Assembly: GCA_947458455.1 (NCBI GenBank)
Contig: CANGYJ010000007.1
Coordinates: 248,001 to 312,000, forward strand
Length of the DNA stretch: 64,000 nucleotides
Origin: Verrucomicrobiaceae bacterium
Lineage (GTDB): Bacteria > Verrucomicrobiota > Verrucomicrobiia > Verrucomicrobiales > Verrucomicrobiaceae
Direction: 5' to 3'
Shown: in pieces, positions 26,488 to 36,245 of the stretch
Position numbering within the stretch: position 1 is the stretch's first letter
Layout of the letters: each line of letters begins with the position of its first letter
The notes under the pieces: model-generated
Databases searched by the model: none
Seen by the model: the letters and a program-made list of their open reading frames with translations, nothing else
What the model was told of the DNA's origin: nothing
Translations under genes and position numbers: made by a program

Positions 26488-27771
26488 ATGAACTGCCCTT
26501 CTTCCCTGCATCACTCTCGCCGCACGCTGCTTCGTGGTGCCACAGCGGCAGGTGTTTCCTGGCTCACGCCGTTGGCGGACATCCTCGCGGTGGAGGCGGA
26601 GACGGCTCCGAAGGGCAAACCGGCGAAGTCATTGATCCTTCTGTGGCTCGGCGGCGCGGCCAGCCAGCTCGATACCTTTGATCCGCATCCGACGACGAAG
26701 ATCGGCGGTGGCGTGAAGGTGATCGACACGGCGATCAAGGGCGTGCAATTCGCCGCCGGGCTGGAGCAGACGGCGAGAGTGATGGGTGATGTCTCGCTCA
26801 TCCGCTCGATGGTGAGCAGGGAAGGGGATCACGAGCGTGCCTTTTACAACATCAAGACCGGCTATCGCCCTGATCCGACGCTGATCCATCCCAGCATCGG
26901 CGCGGTGATGTGCCATGAGCTGCCGGAGGCACGCATCGAGATCCCGACGCATGTTTCCATCCTGCCCAATCAATGGCCGGCACGCGGTGGCTACTTCGGG
27001 GCGCAGTATGATGCCTTTCAAATGTATGATCCGAAGGGCAGCATCCCGGATGTGAAGGCTCGCGTGAGTGACGAGCGCATGCAGAAGCGCCTGGAGAGCC
27101 TCAGCGTGGTGGAAAAAGCCTTCGCAGCAGGTCGCCTGCCGAATTTCGATGCGCAAAAGACGCTCCACCAACTCTCCATTGAGCGGGCGCGGAAGATGAT
27201 GACCTCGGAGCAGCTCAAAGCCTTCGATGTGAGCCTCGCGACGACTGCGGAACGAGATGCGTATGGCGATACGGCCTTCGGTCGCGGTTGTTTGGCGGCG
27301 GTGAGATTGATCCAGGCTGGTGTGCGCTGTGTGGAGGTGACGCTGAATGGCTGGGATACCCACGCGAACAATCTCGAAGGTCAGGCCTCGCAGGTGAAGA
27401 TCCTCGACGCGGCGTATGCTTCACTGATTCGCGATTTGAAACGTCACGGGCTGCTCGCGAGCACGGTGGTGGTGTGCGGAGGCGAGTTCGGACGCACGCC
27501 CAAGATCAACAACCTCGGAGGTCGCGATCATTGGCCGACGGGTTTCAGCATGCTGGTGGCCGGTGGTGGCTTTGCGGGAGGTCGCGTGATTGGCTCCACC
27601 GATCCGCAAGGCGTGAAAAAAGACCCCGAGAAGCCCATTTTCGTCGAAGAGCTCCACGCGACGGTTTTGGACCTTTTCAGCATCGACTACGCCAAGGAAC
27701 TCATGACGCCCGTGGGCCGCCCGATGGCGCTGAGCAAGGGCGATGTGGTGGAGGAGTTGGTGGCAGGCTGA
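26488..27771 (+). CDS. DUF1501 family protein (sulfatase-like fold), Tat-type signal
   Basis: The 427-residue protein begins MNCPSSLHHSRRTLLRGATA, a twin-arginine-type signal. The DUF1501 body shows SLILLWLGGAASQLDTFDPH, RDHWPTGFSMLVAGGG and VVVCGGEFGRTPKINN, metal-site-like motifs resembling alkaline phosphatase/sulfatase folds. It follows its DUF1549 partner by six bases, so they are co-transcribed and probably act together outside the cytoplasm. Reaction unknown. Confidence 0.88.
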   Translation: MNCPSSLHHSRRTLLRGATAAGVSWLTPLADILAVEAETAPKGKPAKSLILLWLGGAASQLDTFDPHPTTKIGGGVKVIDTAIKGVQFAAGLEQTARVMGDVSLIRSMVSREGDHERAFYNIKTGYRPDPTLIHPSIGAVMCHELPEARIEIPTHVSILPNQWPARGGYFGAQYDAFQMYDPKGSIPDVKARVSDERMQKRLESLSVVEKAFAAGRLPNFDAQKTLHQLSIERARKMMTSEQLKAFDVSLATTAERDAYGDTAFGRGCLAAVRLIQAGVRCVEVTLNGWDTHANNLEGQASQVKILDAAYASLIRDLKRHGLLASTVVVCGGEFGRTPKINNLGGRDHWPTGFSMLVAGGGFAGGRVIGSTDPQGVKKDPEKPIFVEELHATVLDLFSIDYAKELMTPVGRPMALSKGDVVEELVAG

Positions 27772-27772
27772 A

Positions 27773-28720
27773 TCAACGTTTCGGCATGAATTCCTCGCGG
27801 AAGAGGATCTGCATCTGCTGCGAGCCTTTTCCCTGAGTGAGGATGGCCACGCCGATGGCCTGCTCACCATACCAGCCGATGCTTTCGATGCGGAGGGTCT
27901 GGCCCTGAATGGCGAGGAGAGAGGCGGCGGGATGATTTTGAGGAAGGCCGAGGAGCTGCATGGCCTCCTGCGGTGCGGTGATGGGCTGGTCGTCCTTCGT
28001 GTGGCGGATGCCATCGCGGCCATCGCGGCGCTGGATGAGGCGCTGGGCCATGACAGGATTGGCCCCGGTGACGGCGGCGATGACCTCGGCATTGGCTTCG
28101 TTCACATCGAGCTGGCCGCTGCCATAGACGGTGAAGAGCTGCCGCCAGCCGGGATAGGCGGCGTTGAGCTTTTCGATGCCGGCGACCATGTCGATCTCCT
28201 GCATGCTGCGAAAACGGCGGTTGAAGGGACGGTTCGGAAAGCCGTTTTGTTTGTAGTCGAGCGCTTCGGCGCTGTCGGGGCGGCGTTTGAGGGCGTCTTC
28301 ATCGACCCAGTCCATCAAAGCGGCGACGAGGCCCTGCGCGGCTCCGGGTTGCATGCGGAAGTTTTGGAAGATCTGCTCCAGCTGCGGGGCATTTTGATCG
28401 TTGAGGAGCATGTTGATGTTCAGCCGGCTCTCCTCGGTGGTCATGATGGCGCGGTAGCCCTCGCTGCCGTCCTCGCTTTGAAACTCGAGCAGCGGGTCCA
28501 TGGCGGTGACGACGGGATGAGCGGCCATGGCGATGCCGCGCTCGGCCATGCGGCGTGCTTTGAGCAGGCCGGATCGGTTGGCTAAAGCCTGATCGTATTG
28601 CGAGGAAGTGAGCACCGTGGTGGCGACGGCAAAGGCGAGCAGGGTGATGACGGCGAGCACGATGAGCAGCACGGAACCGTGCTGGCGGGCGATTCGTGGT
28701 CTGGGGAGCGTGCCGTGCAT
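27773..28720 (-). CDS. gspK: GspK-like type II secretion minor pseudopilin
   Basis: The 315-residue protein begins MHGTLPRPRIARQHGSVLLIVLAVITLLAFAV in segments: a short basic leader, then a type IV pilin-like hydrophobic helix. The body (RLNINMLLNDQNAPQL, ALMDWVDEDALKRRPDSAE, DVNEANAEVIAAVTGANP) matches the GspK head domain. GspK caps the pseudopilus of the type II secretion system. The start at 28720 fits the leader; an upstream ATG at 28798 would overlap the divergent gspE start. The 3' end is two bases from the end of the DUF1501 gene. Confidence 0.85.
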   Translation of the reverse strand: MHGTLPRPRIARQHGSVLLIVLAVITLLAFAVATTVLTSSQYDQALANRSGLLKARRMAERGIAMAAHPVVTAMDPLLEFQSEDGSEGYRAIMTTEESRLNINMLLNDQNAPQLEQIFQNFRMQPGAAQGLVAALMDWVDEDALKRRPDSAEALDYKQNGFPNRPFNRRFRSMQEIDMVAGIEKLNAAYPGWRQLFTVYGSGQLDVNEANAEVIAAVTGANPVMAQRLIQRRDGRDGIRHTKDDQPITAPQEAMQLLGLPQNHPAASLLAIQGQTLRIESIGWYGEQAIGVAILTQGKGSQQMQILFREEFMPKR

Positions 28721-28796
28721 GTGGCGGTAGCGTGGCAGAATCGGCACGCGGAAGCAAGATGAAGGCTTGCCGGACTCACGACGGCCCGATACACTC

Positions 28797-30533
28797 ATGG
28801 CGATGATTTTGCTCCAAAACGCCGCCCAACGTTCCGGCATCGCCGATGCGGAAACCTTCACCGTGGCCGCGCAGCAGGCGCTGACGGGCGGGCAGGCCTT
28901 TTTTCGAGATTTGATCGACCGCACGCGGGTGGATGAGCGTTCGTTTTTGCACCATCTGGCGGAGGACATGAAGTGGCCGTTTCTTGAGGCGGCGCAGACG
29001 GACCCGACCTCGGCAGCGGAGTTGAAGGGCATCATCCCAGCGCGGTTCGCGGTGAAGCATCAGGTGCTGCCGGTGCGCTTTGATTCGAATGCGCCGGAGA
29101 ATGCCGATGAGAAGGAAAAGCAGGCTCGCCGCACGCTGGTGATCGCTTGTCATGATCCTTTCGACCTGGTGGCGCGGCAGGCCGTGGCCCGCCGGGCGAC
29201 GATGCCGGTGCGCTGGTGCCTTTCGCCGCAGGCAGAGGTTCTGGCGGGACTCCAGGCGCTCTATGGCGTGGGGGCGGACACCTTTGAAGACCTCTTAAAG
29301 GGCCGCGAAAACACCGCCACGGAGAATGCCGACGAGGCGAATGTGATCGATGTGGAAAGCCCCGATGCCTCGGTGGTGAAATTTGTGAACCAAATCATCC
29401 GCGAGGCGCTGGCGCAGCGGGCGACGGATATTCATGTGGAGCCGCAGCCGGATAGCCTGCGCATCCGCTACCGCGTGGACGGCATCCTGCACGAGGTGCC
29501 GGTGCCGGAGAACATCAAGCAGCTCCAGTCCTCGGTGATCGCCCGTATCAAGATCATGTCGAAGCTGGATGTGGCCGAGCGCCGCCTGCCGCAGGACGGG
29601 CGCATCAATTTGAAGACGGATGGCCAGTTCATTGACGTGCGTGTGGCCTGCATCCCGAGCGTGGAGGGCGAATCGCTTAGCCTGCGTCTTTTGGGCCAGG
29701 AACGCTTCACTCTCGGCAAGCTCGGCATGAGCGAGGACTACCGGGCAAAGATCGACGTGCTTTTAAAGAAGCCGAACGGCATTGTGCTGGTCACGGGGCC
29801 GACAGGTTCCGGTAAATCGACGACGTTGTACACCTTCCTGAGCGAACTGAACAAGGTCGAGCGCCGCATCGTGACCATCGAGGACCCGGTGGAAAACAAG
29901 CTCGCGGGCATCGTGCAGATCGCCGTGAAGCCGGAAATCGGCCTCACCTTTGCCGCCGGCCTGCGCAGCATCCTGCGTGGCGATCCGAACGTCGTGATGA
30001 TCGGGGAAATGCGCGATTTGGAGACGGCGGAGATCGCCGTGCGTGCCTCATTGACCGGTCACCTCGTCTTTTCCACGCTGCACACGAATGACTCGCTTGG
30101 CGGCATCACACGTCTCGTTGAAATGGGCATCGAGCCTTTCCTGGTGAGTTCTTCGGTGCGGGCGCTGATCGCTCAGCGTCTCGTGCGTGCTCTCTGTGAG
30201 CACTGTCGCCGCCCGGCGAAGCATGACTGGGAGGAGTTGAAGGCCTTTGGCCTCGTAGTCAGCCCTAGTGATCGCCTTTTCAGCGCTGGCCCCGGCGGAT
30301 GCAAGGCCTGCAACGCCACCGGTTATCGCGGACGACTCGCCATTTATGAAATCGCGCTGCTTTCCCCCGCGATGTCGCATCTGGTGACGAAACGGGCTTC
30401 GGAAGCCGAAATGATGCAGCAGGCCCGCTCGGAGGGTTTTGTCACCATGCGCGAGTATGGCTGGCGGAAAGTTAAAGAGGGCCTCACCTCGGTGGAGGAG
30501 GTGCTGAGGGTCACCAGCGAGGACGTGGCCTGA
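28797..30533 (+). CDS. gspE: GspE/PilB-family secretion ATPase
   Basis: The 578-residue ATPase has an N-terminal GspE-II domain and QRATDIHVEPQPDSLRIRYR. Walker A GPTGSGKSTTLY is near residue 335, followed by the Asp box TIEDPVENK and Walker B RSILRGDPNVVMIGEMRD. The zinc-binding cysteines are CEHC near 467 and CKACN near 502. It powers pseudopilus assembly at the inner membrane. It is divergent from gspK; no other secretion genes (gspD, F, G) are adjacent, so the system is split. Confidence 0.94.
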   Translation: MAMILLQNAAQRSGIADAETFTVAAQQALTGGQAFFRDLIDRTRVDERSFLHHLAEDMKWPFLEAAQTDPTSAAELKGIIPARFAVKHQVLPVRFDSNAPENADEKEKQARRTLVIACHDPFDLVARQAVARRATMPVRWCLSPQAEVLAGLQALYGVGADTFEDLLKGRENTATENADEANVIDVESPDASVVKFVNQIIREALAQRATDIHVEPQPDSLRIRYRVDGILHEVPVPENIKQLQSSVIARIKIMSKLDVAERRLPQDGRINLKTDGQFIDVRVACIPSVEGESLSLRLLGQERFTLGKLGMSEDYRAKIDVLLKKPNGIVLVTGPTGSGKSTTLYTFLSELNKVERRIVTIEDPVENKLAGIVQIAVKPEIGLTFAAGLRSILRGDPNVVMIGEMRDLETAEIAVRASLTGHLVFSTLHTNDSLGGITRLVEMGIEPFLVSSSVRALIAQRLVRALCEHCRRPAKHDWEELKAFGLVVSPSDRLFSAGPGGCKACNATGYRGRLAIYEIALLSPAMSHLVTKRASEAEMMQQARSEGFVTMREYGWRKVKEGLTSVEEVLRVTSEDVA

Positions 30534-30768
30534 CCGGCCGCTGGGCCATCGAAAGAGCCGAAAATCGCTTTTGAGCGTCTGTTCAGGCGAACTTGGCTGG
30601 TCGAGTTGGACTGAAAATCACGTTTTCACCCTCGATTTCGGGGCGGCTGTGGCTGCGACCTTGCCTAAATTCAGAAAAAAGTGCAGAATTCCTCTAATTA
30701 GAAGCGATTCGAGCCGTTCCGGCTTCGATAGGCATCTCATCACGCCCTTTTTTCACCCAAACCTAACT

Positions 30769-33036
30769 ATGAAACAAACCACAAAACTGCTCGGCAGCGT
30801 CCTTTTTACGGCGCTGTTTGCTGGTTCTGCTCTGGCGGAAATCCGCACTTGGACGGACGTCCGCGGCCGCCAGGTCACTGCGTCCTTTGTCAGCATCGAA
30901 GCTGACAACATCACCCTTCAAACGGCTGATGGAAACATGCACCGCTTCCCGCTTTCCAATCTCTCGGCGGAAGATCAGGCGCTCGCCAAGAAGATGCAGT
31001 CCGCCGCTCCTGCCACGGCTGCTGCCGGTGGTGCCGAAGGCCAGCCCGCCTATCTCGCCAATGCCACGGTTGCTCAAGCGGCCTCCGCCATTGACCGCCT
31101 TGTTGCCCAGGGCCTCGTTCGAGCCAACCCGGAACGCTTGAAAATCGGCAAAAAGCCGATCTCCAACTTTAACGCTCCGTGCAACGACGAGCAGTTCGTC
31201 CGTCGCGTTTATCTTGACATCGCTGGCCGTATTCCGAGTCACGATGAGGCGACGTCTTTCATCAAAAATCCGGCCAAGGACAAGCGCGCGAAGTTGATCG
31301 ACATGCTTCTCGACAGCCCCGGCTACGCCAGCAATATGTTCAATTACCTCTCCGAGGTACTCCGCGTGAAGGATGATTTCGGTGGCGGCGACAACGTTCG
31401 CGGCGTGCCTTATATAAACTGGCTTCAGCAGCAGATCAGCAAAAATACCCCCTGGGATAAGCTGACTTTCGAGATGCTGACTGCTAATGGCAAGATGTGG
31501 GACAAAAAGGAAGACGGTACTTACAACGGAGCCGCCGGTTACCTCCTCCGTGATTCCGGCATGACGCTGGACAATCTGGCGAACACCCTCGCCATCTTCC
31601 TCGGCACCGATGTGGCATGCGCTCAGTGCCATGACCATCCTTTCTCGGATTGGACGCAGCGCCAGTTCTATGAAATGGCATCCTTCTTTGGCGCTACCAG
31701 CACCCGTTACCAGCGCCGTGCCCAGAGCAAGCGCAAGGGCAAGGACGGCATGGAAGTGGCTGATATGAGCCAGAAACTCATGCCCGAAATCGAGGCCATC
31801 ATCGAGAAAAACGGCGGTGATATCACCCGCGTTCGCAACGGCCTGCAGAACTTCATTGGAGCCAATCGCTACTCGATTAACGACCTCGAAGCGAACACGC
31901 TTAAACTTCCGCACGACTATAAGTATAAGGATGCAAAGCCTGGTGACATGGTGGATCCAAAATTCGTTATGTGGAGCAAGGACGACAAGAGCCTCCCCGC
32001 CTACAAGCAGAAGACCAAGGACGCGGAAAACCTTCGCCTTTCTTTTGCTAACTGGACAACCCACCCGACGAACCCTCGTTTCGCCATGACCATCGCCAAC
32101 CGCATGTGGAAGCGAGCTTTTGGTCAGGGTATTGCTGATCCGGTAACGAATCTTGATGATCTTAACGCCTCCGCCAATCCCGAGCTTTTGAAGCACATCG
32201 CGGCAGAAATGGTGCGCCTGAAATTCAGCCTGAAGGATTTCATGCGTGTCATCTACAACACCCGAGCCTATCAATCTGAAGCTACAACCGAGCAGATCGC
32301 CATGGGGGAGCCATATTACTTCCAGGGTCCATTGCTTCGCCGCATGACCGCTGAGCAGACTTGGGACTCTTACATGACCCTCGTCCTTGGCGATGCAGAC
32401 AAATACAAGAAGCCCCTCGAAGACCTTTACAGCAAGTCCATCGACTTGGACCTCTACAATCCCAAGCTCGATGCCCAAACGGTGCTCATGAAGTATGATG
32501 CTTACCGCAAAATGGGCGAAAAAGAACGTGCCCTCATGGGGGGCGGCCTCGCCGATGCCGGTGGCGATATGATGATGGAAGGCACTTCCAAGAAAGCCAA
32601 GGGTAAGGGTAAAGACGAAGGCTCTAGCATGATGATGGAAAATGCATCGCTCAGTTATGGTGGCATGGTCCTCCGTCGTGCCGCCGAACTCGACATGCCC
32701 GCCCGCCCGGGCCACTTCCTCACGGAATTCGGTCAATCTCCGCGTAATCTCATCGATGGAAGTTCCAAGATCGGTTCGGTGCCCCAGGTGCTTATGATGA
32801 TGAACGGCTCCGCCCAGGAAATGCTCACCAACAATGATTCCCTGATCTTCAAGACCATGGAGAAGGTGAAGTCGCCGCCGGAAAAAGTGGAGGCTCTATT
32901 CATGTCCGTTCTCAGCCGCCGCCCCACCCTGAGTGAAAAAGACATCGCCCAACGGGCTCTCTCCAGTGGCGATGACGGCTATGCCAACATGATCTGGGCA
33001 CTCATCAACACCCGCGAATTCATCTTCGTCCAGTAA
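30769..33036 (+). CDS. SHD1 plus DUF1549/DUF1553 protein with CxxCH motif
   Basis: The 755-residue protein has a signal peptide (MKQTTKLLGSVLFTALFAGSALA), then an SHD1 domain at about 24-80 (RTWTDVRGRQVTASFVS, PLSNLSAEDQ). DUF1549 follows (VRRVYLDIAGRIPSHDE), with CAQCHDHPFSDWTQ at residue 284, and DUF1553 (RFAMTIANRMWKRAFG). The CxxCH could hold haem c. A Met/Lys-rich low-complexity stretch (GGDMMMEGTSKKAKGKGKDE) near 600-625 is unusual. It is paired with the DUF1501 gene 50 bases downstream and paralogous to the gene at 24854. The 235-base region upstream is free of genes. Confidence 0.92.
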   Translation: MKQTTKLLGSVLFTALFAGSALAEIRTWTDVRGRQVTASFVSIEADNITLQTADGNMHRFPLSNLSAEDQALAKKMQSAAPATAAAGGAEGQPAYLANATVAQAASAIDRLVAQGLVRANPERLKIGKKPISNFNAPCNDEQFVRRVYLDIAGRIPSHDEATSFIKNPAKDKRAKLIDMLLDSPGYASNMFNYLSEVLRVKDDFGGGDNVRGVPYINWLQQQISKNTPWDKLTFEMLTANGKMWDKKEDGTYNGAAGYLLRDSGMTLDNLANTLAIFLGTDVACAQCHDHPFSDWTQRQFYEMASFFGATSTRYQRRAQSKRKGKDGMEVADMSQKLMPEIEAIIEKNGGDITRVRNGLQNFIGANRYSINDLEANTLKLPHDYKYKDAKPGDMVDPKFVMWSKDDKSLPAYKQKTKDAENLRLSFANWTTHPTNPRFAMTIANRMWKRAFGQGIADPVTNLDDLNASANPELLKHIAAEMVRLKFSLKDFMRVIYNTRAYQSEATTEQIAMGEPYYFQGPLLRRMTAEQTWDSYMTLVLGDADKYKKPLEDLYSKSIDLDLYNPKLDAQTVLMKYDAYRKMGEKERALMGGGLADAGGDMMMEGTSKKAKGKGKDEGSSMMMENASLSYGGMVLRRAAELDMPARPGHFLTEFGQSPRNLIDGSSKIGSVPQVLMMMNGSAQEMLTNNDSLIFKTMEKVKSPPEKVEALFMSVLSRRPTLSEKDIAQRALSSGDDGYANMIWALINTREFIFVQ

Positions 33037-33085
33037 TCCTCCCTCCCCAGTTACCCTTTCTCAACACAACCCGCACCCCACACCT

Positions 33086-34378
33086 ATGAAGACAGAACTC
33101 AACAAGCTCTCGCAGACCTCTCGTCGCGATTTCATGATGCGCACCGCCCAGGCCACTCTCGGCGTCACCGTCATGCCCGCCCTCAGCCTCAAGGCGGCTG
33201 AAGCCGTCAAATCCGGCCCCGGCACTCCGGGTTTCGGCAAGGCCAAAAACGTCATCTTCCTCTGGATGAGCGGCGGCATGACCCACATCGATACGTGGGA
33301 TCCAAAAACCGGCTCGACCAAAGGCCCTACTGACCCCATCAAGGGCAAGGGGCAGATCGACTTCCTTGGCGGAACCATGGAAAACATGGCCAAGGTCTCT
33401 GACAAGATCTCCATCATCCGCTCCATGTCGTCGAAGACTGGCGTGCATGAGGCGGGTACCTACATCATGAAAACTGGCTATGAGCCGCGTGGCACGATCG
33501 TTCACCCGAGTTTGGGTGCCTGGGGTTCTCACTTCCTCGGCCGGATTAAAGGCGTCACTCTTCCTGATAGTGTGGTCGTCAATAGCGGCAGCGCCTACCC
33601 AGGCAGCGGCTTCTTCCCGCCAGCCATGAGCCCGATTCCGATTTCTAATCCTGAGACCGGCCTTCAGAATATCAAGGCCACCACTTCGGAAGGCCAGTTC
33701 CAGAAGCGCATCTCCCTCATGGATGAGTTCGACAGCTCTTTCCGCAAAAAATTCCAGTCGGAAGAAGTGAAAGCTTACTCTGAGTTCTATGATGAAACCA
33801 TGAAGCTTATGAAGAGCGAAGACCTCAAGGCTTTCGATCTCTCCCAAGAGTCCGCCGCCACGCGTGAGAAGTATGGCCGCACGCAGTTCGGCTCAGGTGC
33901 TCTTCTTGCTCGCCGTCTCGTCCAGTCCGGCGTTCGCTTTGTCGAAGTGCAGACTGGTGGTTGGGACATGCACAATAACATTGATACGGCTCTCGGAACC
34001 ACCGCCGCAGGTATGGATAAAGTTTTCGCCGCATTGATCGAAGACCTCGCTGCGAACGGCCTCCTCGAGTCCACGCTTGTTTGCATGGGTTCAGAATTCG
34101 GCCGCACGCCTGACATCAATGAGAACGAAGGTCGTGACCACTACCCTCTTGCTTACTCCACCGTCTTTGCAGGCGGCGGCGTGAAGGGTGGCTTCGTCTA
34201 TGGCTCCACGGATAAGGATGGCCGCCGCGTCGCTGACCGCCAGGTCACGCCGCAGGACTTCCAGGTCACCATCGGCCATGCCATGGGCCTTCCTGTGGAC
34301 GAAGTGGTCATGTCTCCCTCTAATCGCCCCTTCACCGTGGGCGACAAGGGCGTCCCCGTCACCGACATCTTCGCGTAA
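33086..34378 (+). CDS. DUF1501 family protein with Tat signal, partner of the SHD1-DUF1549 gene
   Basis: The 430-residue protein has a twin-arginine signal (SRRDFMMRTAQATLGVTV) and the DUF1501 motifs VIFLWMSGGMTHIDTWDP and GSEFGRTPDINENEGRDHY. The partner gene lies 50 bases upstream and a strong terminator directly follows, so the pair forms a two-gene operon. Compared with the paralogue at 26488 it keeps the same metal-site-like residues but has a shorter C-terminal end. Function unknown, exported. Confidence 0.92.
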   Translation: MKTELNKLSQTSRRDFMMRTAQATLGVTVMPALSLKAAEAVKSGPGTPGFGKAKNVIFLWMSGGMTHIDTWDPKTGSTKGPTDPIKGKGQIDFLGGTMENMAKVSDKISIIRSMSSKTGVHEAGTYIMKTGYEPRGTIVHPSLGAWGSHFLGRIKGVTLPDSVVVNSGSAYPGSGFFPPAMSPIPISNPETGLQNIKATTSEGQFQKRISLMDEFDSSFRKKFQSEEVKAYSEFYDETMKLMKSEDLKAFDLSQESAATREKYGRTQFGSGALLARRLVQSGVRFVEVQTGGWDMHNNIDTALGTTAAGMDKVFAALIEDLAANGLLESTLVCMGSEFGRTPDINENEGRDHYPLAYSTVFAGGGVKGGFVYGSTDKDGRRVADRQVTPQDFQVTIGHAMGLPVDEVVMSPSNRPFTVGDKGVPVTDIFA

Positions 34379-34402
34379 CTCGCAACGATAACAGACTCAC
34401 AC

Positions 34403-34432
34403 AAAACACCCGGTCGAAAGACCGGGTGTTTT
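34403..34432 (+). terminator. Strong rho-independent terminator after the DUF1501 gene
   Basis: Thirteen-base perfect arms, AAAACACCCGGTC and GACCGGGTGTTTT, surround a GAAA tetraloop, and TTTTGTTTT-type sequence follows. The flanking A and T runs make it work in both directions, so it probably also ends the convergent argH transcript. Confidence 0.9.
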
Positions 34433-34466
34433 GTTTTGAGTGCTGGTGAAATAAAAAACGAGCAAC

Positions 34467-35834
34467 TCAGACCGAAAGAACCTTCCGCCAGCGGGCAAGC
34501 TGTGAAGCCACGTTTTGCGGCGAAGGAGCTCCGATGCCTTTCCTGGCTTCCAGAGCCGTTTTCAGATTCAAACAGGCCATCACATCCGCCTCGAAGGCCG
34601 CAGAGAACGTTTGAAACTCCGCCAGGCTCATCTCTCCAAACGCCTTCTTCTCCGCGATGGAGTAGGCCACGAGCTTGCCGATCACCTCATGAGCTTGCCG
34701 GAAGGGCACGCCGTGGTTCACCAGATAGTCGGCGAGATCCGTCGCGAGCAGCATGGGGTCCGAAGCAGCGGCCTCGGTTTTGGCGCGGTTCACATCCATC
34801 CCGCTCACCATCTCGGCGAAGACTTCCAAGGCAAGCGAGATCGTGTCGATGGAATCAAACAGCGGCTCCTTGTCCTCCTGAAGATCGCGGTTGTAGGTCA
34901 TCGGCAGGCCTTTGATCAGCGTGAGCAGGCTCATCAGGTTGCCGATCAACCGGGCGGATTTGCCGCGGGTGAGCTCGGCCACGTCTGGATTCTTCTTCTG
35001 CGGCATCAAGGACGAACCCGTGGTGTGCGCATCACTTAGCGTCACGAATCCAAACTCTGCGCTGGCCCAAAGAATGACATCCTCGCTCAGACGAGAGAGA
35101 TGCACGCCGATCATCGAGATGGTAAAAAGAAGCTCCGCCACGAAATCGCGGTCACTCACAGCATCCATCGAGTTTTGTGTCACACCGTCAAAGCTAAGTT
35201 GTTGCGCCACAAATTCCCGATCGAGGATGATCGTGCTGCCAGCGAGGGCACCAGAGCCCAACGGCATCACGTTGAGCCGCTGGCGGCAGTCCGCCAGACG
35301 TGTGGCATCACGCTCCAGCATCTCCACATAGGCAAGAAGGTGGTGCGCGAAGAGCACGGGCTGCCCGCGCTGGAGATGCGTGTAGCCTGGCATCACCGCT
35401 TCGCCACCGCGCTCGGCGCACTCGATCAGCGCGGCCTGCATGGCGCGGATGAGCTTCAATATGGAGTCGATGTTGGAGCGGCAGTAAAGCCTCACATCTG
35501 TGGCCACTTGGTCATTGCGGCTACGGGCGGTGTGCAGCTTCGCCCCAGCGGGGCCGATGCGCTTCGTGAGTTCCGCCTCGATGTTCATGTGGACGTCTTC
35601 GAGGGTTTCTTTGAACTCAAAATCGCCCTTTTCGATCTCCGCACGGATGGCAAACAGGCCCTTTTCAATCTGTGACTGCTCCTCTGAAGTGAGGATGCCT
35701 GCTTTGAGCAGACCTTTTGAGTGAGCGATCGATCCGGCGATGTCGTGGGCGTAAAGACGCCAGTCAAACGACACAGATTCTCCGTAGCGCTGAACGAGAG
35801 CGCTGGTTTCTTGGGCAAAACGGCCTTTCCACAT
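34467..35834 (-). CDS. argH: Argininosuccinate lyase
   Basis: The 455-residue enzyme splits argininosuccinate into arginine and fumarate, the last step of arginine synthesis. It carries KLHTARSRNDQVATD, the TAYTHLQ-like GYTHLQRGQPVL and the superfamily signature GSSLMPQKKNPD containing the catalytic Ser. ATG at 35834 (MWKGRFAQET) is the expected start. No other arginine gene is near. It shares the terminator at 34403-34432 with the opposing operon. Confidence 0.96.
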   Translation of the reverse strand: MWKGRFAQETSALVQRYGESVSFDWRLYAHDIAGSIAHSKGLLKAGILTSEEQSQIEKGLFAIRAEIEKGDFEFKETLEDVHMNIEAELTKRIGPAGAKLHTARSRNDQVATDVRLYCRSNIDSILKLIRAMQAALIECAERGGEAVMPGYTHLQRGQPVLFAHHLLAYVEMLERDATRLADCRQRLNVMPLGSGALAGSTIILDREFVAQQLSFDGVTQNSMDAVSDRDFVAELLFTISMIGVHLSRLSEDVILWASAEFGFVTLSDAHTTGSSLMPQKKNPDVAELTRGKSARLIGNLMSLLTLIKGLPMTYNRDLQEDKEPLFDSIDTISLALEVFAEMVSGMDVNRAKTEAAASDPMLLATDLADYLVNHGVPFRQAHEVIGKLVAYSIAEKKAFGEMSLAEFQTFSAAFEADVMACLNLKTALEARKGIGAPSPQNVASQLARWRKVLSV

Positions 35835-35937
35835 AATTGAGGGCGCGAGGCTACCGGGATTCATCCTCGGCGCAACCTCTGCTCCGCATGGCTTGACACT
35901 TAACTCGCACACCGGCTCGAATTGCCACGATGCTGTC

Positions 35938-36245
35938 ACAGCCTTTGCTGACCTCCCTCACCGCGCTCCGAAGGATGTGAGGGAAAAGTCACCGCACACG
36001 AGGAGTGGCACTTTAGCAGCCTGCAGAACCTCTTCTGGCTCAGTGCTGTGCTCGGAGCAGTAATTTCGTATTTCACTACCCGAGCGGAAATCCACGAGGC
36101 TAACGACTTCAATTTTGGCCCGGTGAAGGAGGTCGGATATCTTTTCATCGGCATCTTCCTCACCATGAGCCCAGCATGGAAGCTTTTGGAGCACGGTGGC
36201 GTGGCGGGATTCTCTTCACTACTGAGTTATGACTTCACCGGTGGC
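35938..36245 (+). pseudogene. Fragment of a sodium:proton antiporter (NhaD/CitT-like) gene
   Basis: The frame around 35986-36190 encodes AHEEWHFSSLQNLFWLS and later HEANDFNFGPVKEVGYLF followed by IGIFLTMSPAWKLLE, which I recognise as an internal part of the antiporter family. There is no intact start. Upstream FADLPHRAP-type sequence is in another frame, and the 3' side runs into the opposing sialidase gene. A TTGACA at 35893 might be the old promoter. The 392-base gap between argH and the sialidase contains only this remnant. Confidence 0.55.

Noticed and set aside
30763..32736. About 650-codon minus-strand open frame over the SHD1-DUF1549 gene
   Set aside because: The plus strand has signal peptide, domains and CxxCH motif; the reverse frame has no recognisable features.
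35893..35945. TTGACA-driven short peptide gene starting at 35930
   Set aside because: The -10 box is poor and the 16-codon frame (MLSQPLLTSLTALRRM) ends inside the antiporter remnant, so it is not supported as a gene.
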